Origin: Jannaschia sp. CCS1
Lineage (GTDB): Bacteria > Pseudomonadota > Alphaproteobacteria > Rhodobacterales > Rhodobacteraceae
DNA: 64,000 nucleotides
Assembly (NCBI RefSeq): GCF_000013565.1
Contig: NC_007802.1
Coordinates: forward strand, 2,046,001 to 2,110,000
Reading direction: 5' to 3'
Both the position numbers and the translations under genes were made by a program. Positions 26,959 to 35,328 of this stretch are shown piece after piece. The notes beneath the pieces were generated by a model. It worked only from the letters and a program-made list of their open reading frames with translations, did no database searches and was not told the DNA's origin. Every line of letters begins with the position of its first letter. Within the stretch, counting starts at the first letter, position 1.

Positions 26959-28275
26959 ATGTCAGACACGTCTTTCGATGCCATCGTTATCGGTGCGGGA
27001 TCAGGGGGGCTGTCGTTCGGCCAGACCGCCGCCAAACTCGGCGCCCGGGTGGCAGTGATCGAGAAAGATCGGTTGGGCGGCACTTGCGTGAACCGCGGAT
27101 GTGTTCCCAAAAAGCTGATGTGGACCCTGGCGCACGCGGTGAAGCAAAGCCGTGAACTGGCGACCCAAGGTATTCTGGAGGCCGCGCCAGCGATCAATAT
27201 GGCGACGTTTCGCACCAAGAGCGATGCCCACGTGAATGGGATCGTCGACAGCTTCAACGAGACGCTGGATGACGCGGGTGTTGCCGTGTTTCGGGGCAGT
27301 GGTCTCATCTCCGCACCGGGTGAGATCACCCTGGGGGAGCAAATTCTTCGCGCGGACAAGATCGTTGTGGCCACCGGCGGCCGACCCGCGCGGCCCGACA
27401 TTGACGGCGCGGAGCTGTGCAAGGTGTCCGACGATATCCTTGCCATGACAGATCTGCCGGACAGTATCGTGGTTGTCGGGGGCGGCTATATCGGGTGTGA
27501 GTTTGCCTCGATCCTTGCGGGGCTTGGGGTGGACGTGACGCTGGTGTCCGATGGGGATGCGGTGCTGACGGAATTTTCCGCCCCTTTGCAGATTCTGGCG
27601 GAGGCCAACCTGAAGGCGCAGGGATGCTCCGTCGTGCTGAACGCCCGTCCGCAGCGCGTGGAAAGGTCCGGCGACACCTTGCGCGTCACGCTGGAGGATG
27701 GCTCAACGCTTGATGTCGCAGATGTCTTGCTGGCCACGGGCCGCGCCCCGAACCTGGATGTGCTGGGCGCACTGGCGGAGGACGTAAACTTGTCTGACAG
27801 CGGGCAAATCGACATCGACGACGGGTTTGCCACGTCTGTGCCGAACCTGTTTGCCATCGGCGATTGCACAACCCGGCTGCCGTTGACGCCGGTCGCCACC
27901 GATGATGGGCGGGTGTTGGCGCTCAACCTGTTTGGCGGCGGGGCTGATCCTGTCGCGACATCGCACATCGCCACGACCGCGTTCCTGATGCCGCCCCTGG
28001 CGGAGGTCGGCGCAACGGATGATCTTGCAAAGGGCACCGATTTTCAATCGCTCAGCGAAGGGGTCCTGTCATCCGGGCAGAAGCATGCCTGGCACGTCGC
28101 CCTTGACGGCGATCAGATCACCGGTCTCGCCTTCGCAGCCGACGGCGCGGGGGAGGCGGCAGGCTTCATGGCGCAGATTGTGGCGGCTGAGATGCCGCGC
28201 AAGACCGCCACGCAGGCTTTGCCCGTCCATCCTTCCTCCTCGGAAGAGATTTTCGACGCCCTCAAGACCGACTGA
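26959..28275 (+). CDS. gor: Glutathione-reductase-like FAD/NAD(P) disulfide oxidoreductase
   Basis: 438 aa flavoenzyme of the pyridine nucleotide-disulfide oxidoreductase class I. FAD-binding AIVIGAGSGGLSFGQTAA, redox-active cysteines in GGTCVNRGCVPKK, NADPH-binding IVVVGGGYIGCEFASIL, second FAD motif LFAIGDCTTRLPLTPVA and the C-terminal catalytic His in LPVHPSSSEE are all present. This is the pattern of glutathione reductase, so NADPH-dependent reduction of glutathione disulfide is the best guess; a related low-molecular-weight disulfide is possible. The ATG at 26959 is chosen because the family N-terminus begins there. It lies 122 bp after otsA and has its own candidate stress promoter. Confidence 0.85.
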   Translation: MSDTSFDAIVIGAGSGGLSFGQTAAKLGARVAVIEKDRLGGTCVNRGCVPKKLMWTLAHAVKQSRELATQGILEAAPAINMATFRTKSDAHVNGIVDSFNETLDDAGVAVFRGSGLISAPGEITLGEQILRADKIVVATGGRPARPDIDGAELCKVSDDILAMTDLPDSIVVVGGGYIGCEFASILAGLGVDVTLVSDGDAVLTEFSAPLQILAEANLKAQGCSVVLNARPQRVERSGDTLRVTLEDGSTLDVADVLLATGRAPNLDVLGALAEDVNLSDSGQIDIDDGFATSVPNLFAIGDCTTRLPLTPVATDDGRVLALNLFGGGADPVATSHIATTAFLMPPLAEVGATDDLAKGTDFQSLSEGVLSSGQKHAWHVALDGDQITGLAFAADGAGEAAGFMAQIVAAEMPRKTATQALPVHPSSSEEIFDALKTD

Positions 28276-28463
28276 TCCGCGCCGAAAGGGTATATCGGAG
28301 ATCACACAGGTGACGGGGGGAGATCCCGTCCGCCCCGATTGTGACCGGTGGCGCGGCAGATCTACGGCATGGGCTGCCCCCGTCCGCGGCAACAGAAAAA
28401 CCTGCGCCTCGAAGCATAGGGTGTTCTCTCTCGGTTAACGGCGTAATTGCACCATCGTCGCAT

Positions 28464-28495
28464 GAAAAAAGCGCCAGCCGTTCGGCTGACGCTTT
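28464..28495 (-). terminator. Terminator of the PRC-barrel gene
   Basis: AGCGCCAGCC and GGCTGACGCT (28470-28479, 28484-28493) form a stem with one mismatch and a GTTC loop. On the minus strand it is followed by six T residues (28469-28464). It may also stop plus-strand transcription from the disulfide reductase gene, though with a weaker tail. Confidence 0.75.
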
Positions 28496-28518
28496 CTGTG
28501 CACATCGTGGCAGCGTTG

Positions 28519-29319
28519 TTACCCTTCGTATTCGGGCTGCGCTTCCAACGTTTCTTGCGTGCTGTCGACATAGACGCGCACGTCGCCATCTGCATCGCGC
28601 ACGATCTGCAACTCATCGAACGACACGGCAATCGAATGCTCGCCAAGGCCGATGAAGCCACCGATATCAAGCACGGCACGATCCATGGACCCGTCGTCGT
28701 TCAGCAGCAACTCGCTGACTTCGCCGATATCCTCATCTTCCGGACCGTAAACGCGGGTGCCTGTCAGCTCTTCAGCTGTCAGATCATCGGGCGTGACCGT
28801 CTCGTATCCCTCACGCTCCACCATGGGTGCGGTCAGCATGGGGCGGTCCATTGCCGTCTCGGTCTCCATGTCCGCGTCCATCGCCATGTCGTGGCGCTCA
28901 TAAGCCGGTGCGTTCTCCACATCGGCGGCGGCGGCATTCACGACGAGGAAGAAGTCATCAGTTTCGCCTTCTTCGGTCACAAACTGGATCTGTGACATGT
29001 CGAGCGCCACATCGCGTTCGCCGATACCGATGAAGCCACCAACGCCGACGATCACGGCCTGCACGTTGCCGTCGCGGGTCAGGACGACTTCGTTGATCTC
29101 ACCGATATCGTCCCACTCCTGCTCACCATCGGCCGCGACGCTGGTCATGGAAGAGGTGTCATTTTCCGTCACATAGACGCGCATACCGATGAAATCTGAC
29201 GCGTTGATGTTGGTCTCGGCGTCAAACGTCAACTCAGAGAATGCCGTTGACTGGTCCTGCGCGTAGGCAGACGTTCCAAGGATCATGGCGGTGGCGGTAG
29301 TCATCAAAAAGCGTTTCAT
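28519..29319 (-). CDS. Exported PRC-barrel domain protein, two repeats
   Basis: 266 aa with a signal peptide (MKRFLMTTATAMILGTSAYA, cleavage before QDQST). Two PRC-barrel units follow, each with the core pattern: DDIGEINEVVL...VIVGVGGFIGIGERDVAL and EDIGEVSELLL...AVLDIGGFIGLGEHSIAV. An acidic, methionine-rich linker joins them. PRC-barrel proteins of this periplasmic kind are common in stress regulons but have no defined biochemical role. The ATG at 29319 follows GAGGAAC. A candidate EcfG promoter lies about 50 bp upstream and a terminator follows. Confidence 0.88.
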   Translation of the reverse strand: MKRFLMTTATAMILGTSAYAQDQSTAFSELTFDAETNINASDFIGMRVYVTENDTSSMTSVAADGEQEWDDIGEINEVVLTRDGNVQAVIVGVGGFIGIGERDVALDMSQIQFVTEEGETDDFFLVVNAAAADVENAPAYERHDMAMDADMETETAMDRPMLTAPMVEREGYETVTPDDLTAEELTGTRVYGPEDEDIGEVSELLLNDDGSMDRAVLDIGGFIGLGEHSIAVSFDELQIVRDADGDVRVYVDSTQETLEAQPEYEG

Positions 29320-29366
29320 AAGTTCCTCCAGATAAGCGACGCATTTGTCTGCGCCATCACTTACCC

Positions 29367-29391
29367 AACACCTCAATTCTGCGTTAGTTCC
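29367..29391 (-). promoter_or_regulatory. EcfG-like promoter of the PRC-barrel gene
   Basis: On the minus strand GGAAC (29391-29387), 16 bases, TGTT (29370-29367). The first -10 base differs from CGTT. The predicted leader is about 40 nt, a normal length. Confidence 0.5.
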
Positions 29392-29443
29392 CTGTTATCG
29401 TTACGTAAACTTGAGGTATTTTGACATCATGAGATCAAACAAT

Positions 29444-29475
29444 AGCCCCCGTGCCGTGGGAACGGCGCGGGGGCT
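29444..29475 (-). terminator. Terminator of the SpoIIAA-like gene
   Basis: AGCCCCCGTGCCG and CGGCGCGGGGGCT form a 13-bp stem with one G-T wobble. It lies 35 nt after the stop codon of the SpoIIAA-like gene and is followed on the minus strand by a short T-rich stretch. Confidence 0.7.
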
Positions 29476-29510
29476 GTGATAAAAGATATAGACGCGTTTG
29501 ACGGGCGCGG

Positions 29511-29918
29511 TCAGACGCTAACAGACGCCTCGGACGCACCGACGAAGGCCCAGGCTGCATCCTTCTGGTTTGCGTCGAACGCTTTCGCCTCGACCGGGAT
29601 GATCTTGTCCATGAACTCGATCATCTTCGCGGCGCGGTCAGGGGCACCAATCACGGCGTAGCGGCGCACTTCCGACAGCGACCGGAAGCGGGACTTGATA
29701 ACGTCGCCATCCAGCATGCTGTCCCAATCGCTGCCCGTGAACGCCGTCAGGTCAAGCAGCATGTCGACCTTTTCCTCATGGCGGTCAAACGCGGCCAGCA
29801 TGAACTTTGCCAGCGCCTCCGACGCATCGTCGTCGATATGGCCAGTCACGCGGAACGCGTAGACATTTGGTGCAGTCGTCGGGATTTGTTCAATGGTCTC
29901 GTAAATCTGCGTGGACAT
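29511..29918 (-). CDS. SpoIIAA-like STAS/SEC14 domain protein
   Basis: 135 aa cytoplasmic protein. The pattern VYAFRVTGHIDDDASEAL, VDMLLDLTAFTGSDW and RRYAVIGAPDRAAKMIEFMD is that of the SpoIIAA-like (DUF3478) family, a STAS-related fold found singly in many proteobacteria. Its role is not established; unlike anti-sigma antagonists it has no obvious serine phosphorylation site that I can identify. A candidate EcfG promoter lies just upstream and a terminator just downstream, so it is a single-gene unit. Stress-related expression is inference. Confidence 0.85.
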   Translation of the reverse strand: MSTQIYETIEQIPTTAPNVYAFRVTGHIDDDASEALAKFMLAAFDRHEEKVDMLLDLTAFTGSDWDSMLDGDVIKSRFRSLSEVRRYAVIGAPDRAAKMIEFMDKIIPVEAKAFDANQKDAAWAFVGASEASVSV

Positions 29919-29949
29919 TTTGATCTCCGATTAAGATTGCTGATGTCTT

Positions 29950-29975
29950 AACTCGCGATTTGCCCCGATGGTTCC
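29950..29975 (-). promoter_or_regulatory. EcfG-like promoter of the SpoIIAA-like gene
   Basis: On the minus strand GGAAC (29975-29971), 17 bases, AGTT (29953-29950). The -10 element keeps GTT. The predicted leader is about 25 nt. Confidence 0.45.
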
Positions 29976-30043
29976 ACGTGCCTGCGCCGTGATCTGCATT
30001 TTTCACCCCCGATTAACCTATCTTGTTGTCGGAGCGCGCAGAA

Positions 30044-30058
30044 GAACATAATAAGAAC
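30044..30058 (+). promoter_or_regulatory. LexA (SOS) box
   Basis: GAAC-ATAATAA-GAAC, the reverse complement of GTTC-N7-GTTC, the LexA site described in Rhodobacter and other alphaproteobacteria. It ends two bases before the ATG at 30061, where LexA binding would block transcription or initiation of the repair operon. Confidence 0.75.
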
Positions 30059-30060
30059 AT

Positions 30061-31296
30061 ATGACAAAGTTGAACATGACTGAAAAACTCGCGATCCTCA
30101 GCGATGCCGCGAAATATGACGCGTCGTGTGCGTCCTCGGGATCGACCCGGCGGGACTCGCGCGATGGCAAAAGCCTGGGCTCGAATGAGGGCAGCGGTAT
30201 TTGCCACGCCTACGCGCCAGACGGGCGCTGCATCAGCCTGCTGAAGATCCTGATGACGAATTTCTGCATTTATGACTGCGCCTATTGCATCAACCGCGTG
30301 TCCTCCAACGTCGCCCGCGCGCGGTTTTCGGTGGATGAGGTGGTGAAACTGACGATCGAGTTCTACCGCCGCAACTACATCGAAGGTCTGTTTCTGTCGT
30401 CCGGCGTCATCAAGTCGCCCGACGCGACGATGGAAGCGATGGTGCAGATTGCCCGCCGCCTGCGTCATGAAGAGAATTTTCGAGGGTATATTCACCTGAA
30501 GACCATACCGGATGCGGCCCCTGACCTGATCGCGGAGGCGGGGCTGCTGGCCGACCGCCTCTCCATCAATGTGGAGCTGCCCACCGATGCCGCCGTCACC
30601 CAATACGCGCCCGAAAAGAAGCCGGAACAGATCCGCAAAGCCATGGCGGATGTGCGTCTGCGCAAGCAGGGGGCGGCGGACAAATCGCACACCGGCAAGC
30701 GGCCCCCGCGTTTCGCGCCTGCGGGGCAATCGACGCAAATGATCATCGGCGCGGACGGGTCGAACGACGCGACGGTTCTGGGCCAATCCACACGGCTCTA
30801 CTCCAGCTACAAGCTGAAGCGCGTGTATTATTCTGCGTTCTCACCCATTCCTGACAGCTCTGCCAAACTGCCATTGGTGCGCCCGCCGTTGCAGCGCGAA
30901 CACCGGCTCTATCAGGCGGATTGGTTGCTTCGATTCTACGGGTTTGATCTGGATGAGATCACGGCGGTGACGCCGGACGGCAATCTGGATCTACAGATTG
31001 ACCCGAAAATGGCATGGGCTCTGGCCCATCGCGGGGTGTTTCCCCTGGACGTCAACACGGCCCCGCAGGAGATGTTGCTGCGGGTTCCGGGCTTCGGCGT
31101 GAAGACCGTCAAGCGCATCCTGTCCACTCGCCGCCATCGCACGCTGCGATACGATGATATCACGCGGATGGGGGCCTCGATGAAAAAGGCGCGGGCGTTT
31201 GTGACAGCGGGTGGGTGGAGCCCCGGCGCGCTGACCGACAGCGTGAATCTGCGGGCACGGTTCGCGCCCCCGCCCGAGCAGTTGACGCTTCTATGA
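30061..31296 (+). CDS. Putative DNA modification/repair radical SAM protein
   Basis: 411 aa. The radical SAM [4Fe-4S] motif is CIYDCAYC (CxxxCxxC), with a TIM-barrel region after it. The C-terminal PQEMLLRVPGFGVKTVKRIL is a helix-hairpin-helix DNA-binding motif. This family is found next to UdgX/DUF4130 proteins, as here, and is predicted to act on DNA; its reaction is unknown. Start ATG 30061 or 30076; neither has a clear ribosome binding site. The stop is eight bases before the next gene, so the two form an operon behind the LexA box. Confidence 0.9.
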   Translation: MTKLNMTEKLAILSDAAKYDASCASSGSTRRDSRDGKSLGSNEGSGICHAYAPDGRCISLLKILMTNFCIYDCAYCINRVSSNVARARFSVDEVVKLTIEFYRRNYIEGLFLSSGVIKSPDATMEAMVQIARRLRHEENFRGYIHLKTIPDAAPDLIAEAGLLADRLSINVELPTDAAVTQYAPEKKPEQIRKAMADVRLRKQGAADKSHTGKRPPRFAPAGQSTQMIIGADGSNDATVLGQSTRLYSSYKLKRVYYSAFSPIPDSSAKLPLVRPPLQREHRLYQADWLLRFYGFDLDEITAVTPDGNLDLQIDPKMAWALAHRGVFPLDVNTAPQEMLLRVPGFGVKTVKRILSTRRHRTLRYDDITRMGASMKKARAFVTAGGWSPGALTDSVNLRARFAPPPEQLTLL

Positions 31297-31304
31297 CGTA
31301 GCAT

Positions 31305-32759
31305 GTGGTCTTGCCGCGGATCGGGACGGCGAAGGCTTGGCGCGATGCGGCACGGGGGCTGTTGGCCAGAGGCGTCGCGCCCGCCGAGGTGACCTGGGGC
31401 GGCACTGATACGCCGCGCGGGCTGTTTGATGAGCCGTCATCCGTGGCGCAAAGCGGCGACACGAGCGTTCCGCGCAGCTTCATTTCCATGGCCGACAGTG
31501 TCGTCTGGCACAGCGATCCGTCCCGCTTCGCGTGGCTCTATGCGTTTTTGTGGCGGCTGCGCGACGCCCCGCATCTGATGACAGATCGCGGTGACGCCGA
31601 CCTTGCCCGTCTGCGCGCGATGGAGAAGAACGTGCACCGCTGCCAGCACAAGATGAAGGCTTTCGTGCGTTTCCGCGACATCGGTGAGGCGGAGACCCCC
31701 CGCCGGTCCTTTGCCGCCTGGTTCGAGCCGACCCATCACACGGTGGAGCCCACGGCGGGCTTTTTCCAACGACGTTTCGCCGATATGGACTGGCGCATCA
31801 TCACGCCCGACATTTCAGCCATTTTCGAAGGTGGCACGCTGCGGTTCATTGAGGATCAGCCCAAACCGGGCCTGCCCGATGACGCGAGCGAGGCGCTGTG
31901 GATCACGTATTATCGCAACATCTTCAATCCGGCGCGCTTGAAGGTGCAGGCGATGCAGTCCGAGATGCCAAAAAAGTACTGGAAGAACCTGCCGGAGGCC
32001 GCTGCGATCCCGGATCTGATCGCCACCGCGCCCGCCCGTGCCCGCGCGATGGCCGAGGCCGCGCCGACCTTGCCGCCAACCCGCATGGCCTCCGCGCAGG
32101 AGCAGCAGCGCGCGTTTGCATCGTCTTGGGAGGGCTCGGATGATGCGTTTCTGGCAGCGGTGAAGGGCTGCACGCGCTGTCCGCTCCATCGACACGCCAC
32201 GCAGACCGTGCCCGGGGAAGGGCCGGCCAAGGCCGCGCTGATGATCGTGGGGGAGCAGCCGGGCGATCAGGAGGATTTGCAGGGTCGCCCCTTCGTGGGG
32301 CCCGCGGGTCACGTGTTCGATCAGGTCGCGGCGGAGGTGGGGTTGGACCGCGCAACCGCCTACATCACCAACGCCGTGAAGCATTTCAAGTTCGTGCCAC
32401 GGGGCAAGCGGCGTTTGCATCAGCGGCCCAATGCGGGGGAGGTCGCCTATTGCAAATGGTGGCTGGAGGCAGAGATTGCGCGCGTGACCCCCAAGCTGAT
32501 CCTGGCCATGGGGTCCACCGCGGCGCTTGCATTGACCGGGTCGGGCAACAACCTGCTGAAACGGTGCGGGACAATTGAAGCCGTCGCCGGGCGACCACCT
32601 GTCCTGATCTCTTTGCACCCCTCATACATCTTGCGGATCAAGGATGCCGATCAGCGGGCGGAGGCCCGGCAGATGTACCAGCGTGATCTCGGGCGCGCCA
32701 CACAGATGGTGCAGGAGCGGGCCGGGCCGATCGGTCTCGCAGAAAACGGGCCGGAGTGA
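31305..32759 (+). CDS. udgX: DUF4130-UdgX fusion, uracil-DNA-binding/glycosylase protein
   Basis: 484 aa from GTG 31305; an in-frame TAG six bases upstream rules out an earlier start. Residues 1-250 are the DUF4130 domain of unknown function. Residues 285-475 are a family-4-like uracil-DNA glycosylase fold with CTRCPLHRHATQTVPGEGP (iron-sulfur cysteines), GEQPGDQEDLQGRPFVGPAG (316-335) and SLHPSYILR. The loop KRRLH (368-372) corresponds to the KRRIH loop of UdgX, whose His becomes covalently joined to the deoxyribose after uracil excision; His372 is kept. It should therefore form a suicide complex at uracil in DNA. Confidence 0.92.
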   Translation: MVLPRIGTAKAWRDAARGLLARGVAPAEVTWGGTDTPRGLFDEPSSVAQSGDTSVPRSFISMADSVVWHSDPSRFAWLYAFLWRLRDAPHLMTDRGDADLARLRAMEKNVHRCQHKMKAFVRFRDIGEAETPRRSFAAWFEPTHHTVEPTAGFFQRRFADMDWRIITPDISAIFEGGTLRFIEDQPKPGLPDDASEALWITYYRNIFNPARLKVQAMQSEMPKKYWKNLPEAAAIPDLIATAPARARAMAEAAPTLPPTRMASAQEQQRAFASSWEGSDDAFLAAVKGCTRCPLHRHATQTVPGEGPAKAALMIVGEQPGDQEDLQGRPFVGPAGHVFDQVAAEVGLDRATAYITNAVKHFKFVPRGKRRLHQRPNAGEVAYCKWWLEAEIARVTPKLILAMGSTAALALTGSGNNLLKRCGTIEAVAGRPPVLISLHPSYILRIKDADQRAEARQMYQRDLGRATQMVQERAGPIGLAENGPE

Positions 32760-32765
32760 GACGCT

Positions 32766-33137
32766 TCAGGTCCCGGTGCCAGCCCACACATTGCGCAAAA
32801 CGGTGAGCAATTCGGGGGAGGAGACCGGCTTCTTCACCACCTTGTCGGTCGGCTCCATGAAACTGATATGTTCCGCATCATAGGCGGTGATGAACGCAAA
32901 CGGGATACTACGTTCCCGCAGGATCTTGGCCACCGGGGCCGAGGTTTTGCCGCGCCCCAGGTTCACGTCCAGAAATGCGACGTCGATATTGGCCGTTTCT
33001 GCCTTCTTTTCGGCATCCGACAGGTGAACGCTGGGTCCGACCACCTCAAAGCCCAGATCTTCCAGCGTATCGGTCATTTCAAACGCCACGACGACTTCGT
33101 CTTCCACGATGAATACGCGTTTGGGCAGGTCGGTCAT
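32766..33137 (-). CDS. Single-domain response regulator
   Basis: 123 aa receiver domain only. The acidic pocket is in FIVEDE, the phosphoacceptor Asp in AFLDVNLG, the conserved Thr in FITAYD and the Lys in VKKPVSS. There is no output domain, so it must act by protein contact or as a phosphate shuttle. It starts six bases after the stop of the HWE kinase gene, which is its likely partner. Its 3-prime end is only seven bases from the convergent udgX stop. Confidence 0.9.
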   Translation of the reverse strand: MTDLPKRVFIVEDEVVVAFEMTDTLEDLGFEVVGPSVHLSDAEKKAETANIDVAFLDVNLGRGKTSAPVAKILRERSIPFAFITAYDAEHISFMEPTDKVVKKPVSSPELLTVLRNVWAGTGT

Positions 33138-33143
33138 GTCGCT

Positions 33144-34220
33144 CTATCCTCTCTGTTCAATGGGCATATCCAGATGCCATTCTAATCCCTCGTCCCCGAA
33201 GACAAGGTTAACGATACCGTCGGTTTCCATCGCTATGGCGCGGTCGATAATGAAGGAACCAAATCCCGTCTCATCTGGTTCCGCGGCAATTGGTCCCCCA
33301 CGCTCGATCCAGCGGATTGAAAGCTGCTGGCCGTCATCCGTTTCTGCCACGGACCAGTGAAGATGGATGCGGCCATCCAGGTTGGACAGGGCGCCGTGTT
33401 TCAACGCGTTCGTCGACAATTCATAAAACGCCATCGACAGCGCCAGCGCCTGCCGGGTCGGAAGTGTCACGTCCGGCCCCTCGATCCGAGCCCGGCCGTC
33501 TGCAATCGGCAGGACGACATCATGGGCGATCGTGGTGATGGCGGCGTGTTCCCAATCGGAACTCGTCAGCTTTGAATGCGCGCTGGCATAGGCGTTGAGC
33601 CGTTGATCAATGGTCTGCCTCAGGCCCGCCTCAACGCTGCCCTTTCGCAGGGACTGGTTGACGATGGACTTCACGACGGTAAAGGCGTTTTTCACGCGGT
33701 GGTTCAACTCTGCGATCAGCGTCTCTTGCTGCGCCATCAGCTTTCGCTGCTCGTCGATATCGATCAGGGCCACCGCCGCACCAATGCGATTGCCGTCGGC
33801 GTCTTTCACCGGTTTGCCGACAACGCGCATCCAGAGTGTGTCGCCATCCCCGCGCGTGTAATTCAGGTCGATTTCGGCGTCCTCCTCGCCATCGCGCAAG
33901 ATACGCGACAGGGGGTATTCGTGGCTTTCCAGTCGCCGTCCGTCGGCATGATACCCGTTCCATTCGGTATAGGAGTCCACATCCTCGGAATGCAGGACAG
34001 GGTGGCCCACAAGCCGCTCCACGCTGCTGTTGCCCATCGTGATCTTTCCATTGGCATCCGCCAGAACAACCCCCACGGGGACGATGTCGAGCATCGCTTC
34101 CAAAAGGTGCAGCCGCTCATTGGCGGCGCGAATGGCCCGCGCATCGCGCGCGTGAAGGGACGCGGCCGCCTCCAGTTGGGACTGCAAGTCGGCGATCTGT
34201 GCCAAAAGGGTCTCGGGCAT
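33144..34220 (-). CDS. PAS domain HWE-family histidine kinase
   Basis: 358 aa soluble kinase. An N-terminal coiled segment (residues 1-35) leads into a PAS domain (LDIVPVGVVLADANGKITMG) with a PAC tail (GDTLWMRVVGKPVKDADGN). The phosphoacceptor region is AELNHRVKNAFTVVKSIVNQ. The ATPase domain has AFYELSTNALKHGALS and the WxE motif in IRWIERGG, both HWE-family marks. There are no membrane helices, so the signal is internal. HWE/HisKA2 kinases often feed the alphaproteobacterial general stress response or light sensing; the PAS lacks the NCRFLQ LOV cysteine motif. Confidence 0.9.
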   Translation of the reverse strand: MPETLLAQIADLQSQLEAAASLHARDARAIRAANERLHLLEAMLDIVPVGVVLADANGKITMGNSSVERLVGHPVLHSEDVDSYTEWNGYHADGRRLESHEYPLSRILRDGEEDAEIDLNYTRGDGDTLWMRVVGKPVKDADGNRIGAAVALIDIDEQRKLMAQQETLIAELNHRVKNAFTVVKSIVNQSLRKGSVEAGLRQTIDQRLNAYASAHSKLTSSDWEHAAITTIAHDVVLPIADGRARIEGPDVTLPTRQALALSMAFYELSTNALKHGALSNLDGRIHLHWSVAETDDGQQLSIRWIERGGPIAAEPDETGFGSFIIDRAIAMETDGIVNLVFGDEGLEWHLDMPIEQRG

Positions 34221-34484
34221 CGGGTATTCCTCCAGGGGCCAGGCGGCCCAGAAGCCATGTTCGGGCGTATCTATCGCCGCTGATCAAATTGGACCAGCCT
34301 TGGATGAAATCAATTGGCTGTGTGTGCGGCGCCAGCGTTGCGGGCCGGTAAATATCGCGCCCAAGCAGGGCAGACCAGCGCCACCGCCAAAAACCGATGA
34401 CGCGGCCAAGGCCTTGGCGGTTTGCCATGCCGGGCGTCCGGCGTGTAGAGAGATGCGGGGCCAATCAATCGGGGCGGAGGTGCT

Positions 34485-35249
34485 GTGCCACAGGGATTCA
34501 GGCAGGCCGAGATACTGGAGATCGCCGCGCGCGACGGCAAAGTCACCGTCGAGGGGCTGGCGGCGCATTTTTCCGTCACGCTGCAAACCATTCGCCGGGA
34601 TCTTTCGGAACTGGATCAGGCGGGGCTCCTCAACCGGGTCCACGGCGGCGCAATGCCCGCATCCGGCACCAGCAATTTCGCCTATGAAGACCGGCGCGCC
34701 CTGCAGACGGAGGCCAAGGATCAGATCGCACGGGCCTGTGCGGCGGCCATCCCCGACGATTGCTCGGTGTTCCTGAATATCGGCACCAGCACCGAGGCCG
34801 TGGCAGGTCGGCTGACCCGGCATCAGAACCTGCTGGTGATCACCAACAACCTCAACGTGGCCAATATCCTGTCGCGCGCGCCGGGTGTGGAGATCTACGT
34901 GACCGGCGGCACCCTGCGCCGCGCCGATGGCGGGCTGATCGGGCCATTGGCTATTGATGCGATCAACAACTTCAAGTTCGATTATGCGGTGATCGGCTGT
35001 TCCGCGCTGGATCTGGACGGGGATGTGCTGGATTTCGATGTGCAGGAGGTGGGCGTCAGCCAGGCCATCGTGGCCCGCGCACGCAAGACCTATCTGGTGG
35101 CGGATCATTCAAAGTTTGAACGCACGGCGCCCGCACGGATCTGCTCGCTGGCGCAGATCGACGGGTTCTTTACTGACCGCGCCCTTGATCCCGACCTCGC
35201 CGCGCGGTGTGAGGCCTGGCAGGTCACTGTCAGCGTTTCCGATGGCTGA
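34485..35249 (+). CDS. DeoR-family transcriptional regulator (GlpR-like)
   Basis: 254 aa from GTG 34485, four bases after GGAGG. The N-terminal winged helix-turn-helix is ILEIAARDGKVTVEGLAAHF and VTLQTIRRDLSELDQAG. The C-terminal sugar-phosphate-sensing domain has FLNIGTSTEAVAGRL, VYVTGGTLRR-like EIYVTGGTLRRADGGLIG and TYLVADHSKFER. The family includes GlpR, the glycerol-3-phosphate repressor. Because methylglyoxal synthase and the ugp importer follow, glycerol-3-phosphate or a related triose phosphate is the likely effector. Confidence 0.88.
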   Translation: MPQGFRQAEILEIAARDGKVTVEGLAAHFSVTLQTIRRDLSELDQAGLLNRVHGGAMPASGTSNFAYEDRRALQTEAKDQIARACAAAIPDDCSVFLNIGTSTEAVAGRLTRHQNLLVITNNLNVANILSRAPGVEIYVTGGTLRRADGGLIGPLAIDAINNFKFDYAVIGCSALDLDGDVLDFDVQEVGVSQAIVARARKTYLVADHSKFERTAPARICSLAQIDGFFTDRALDPDLAARCEAWQVTVSVSDG

Positions 35250-35328
35250 GACGCGCCCGGATGCGGGGACCCCGTGACCTTTCGCGTGCCCTGCGCTATG
35301 GCAGCCGCACCCAATGCGGAGAGACCCC

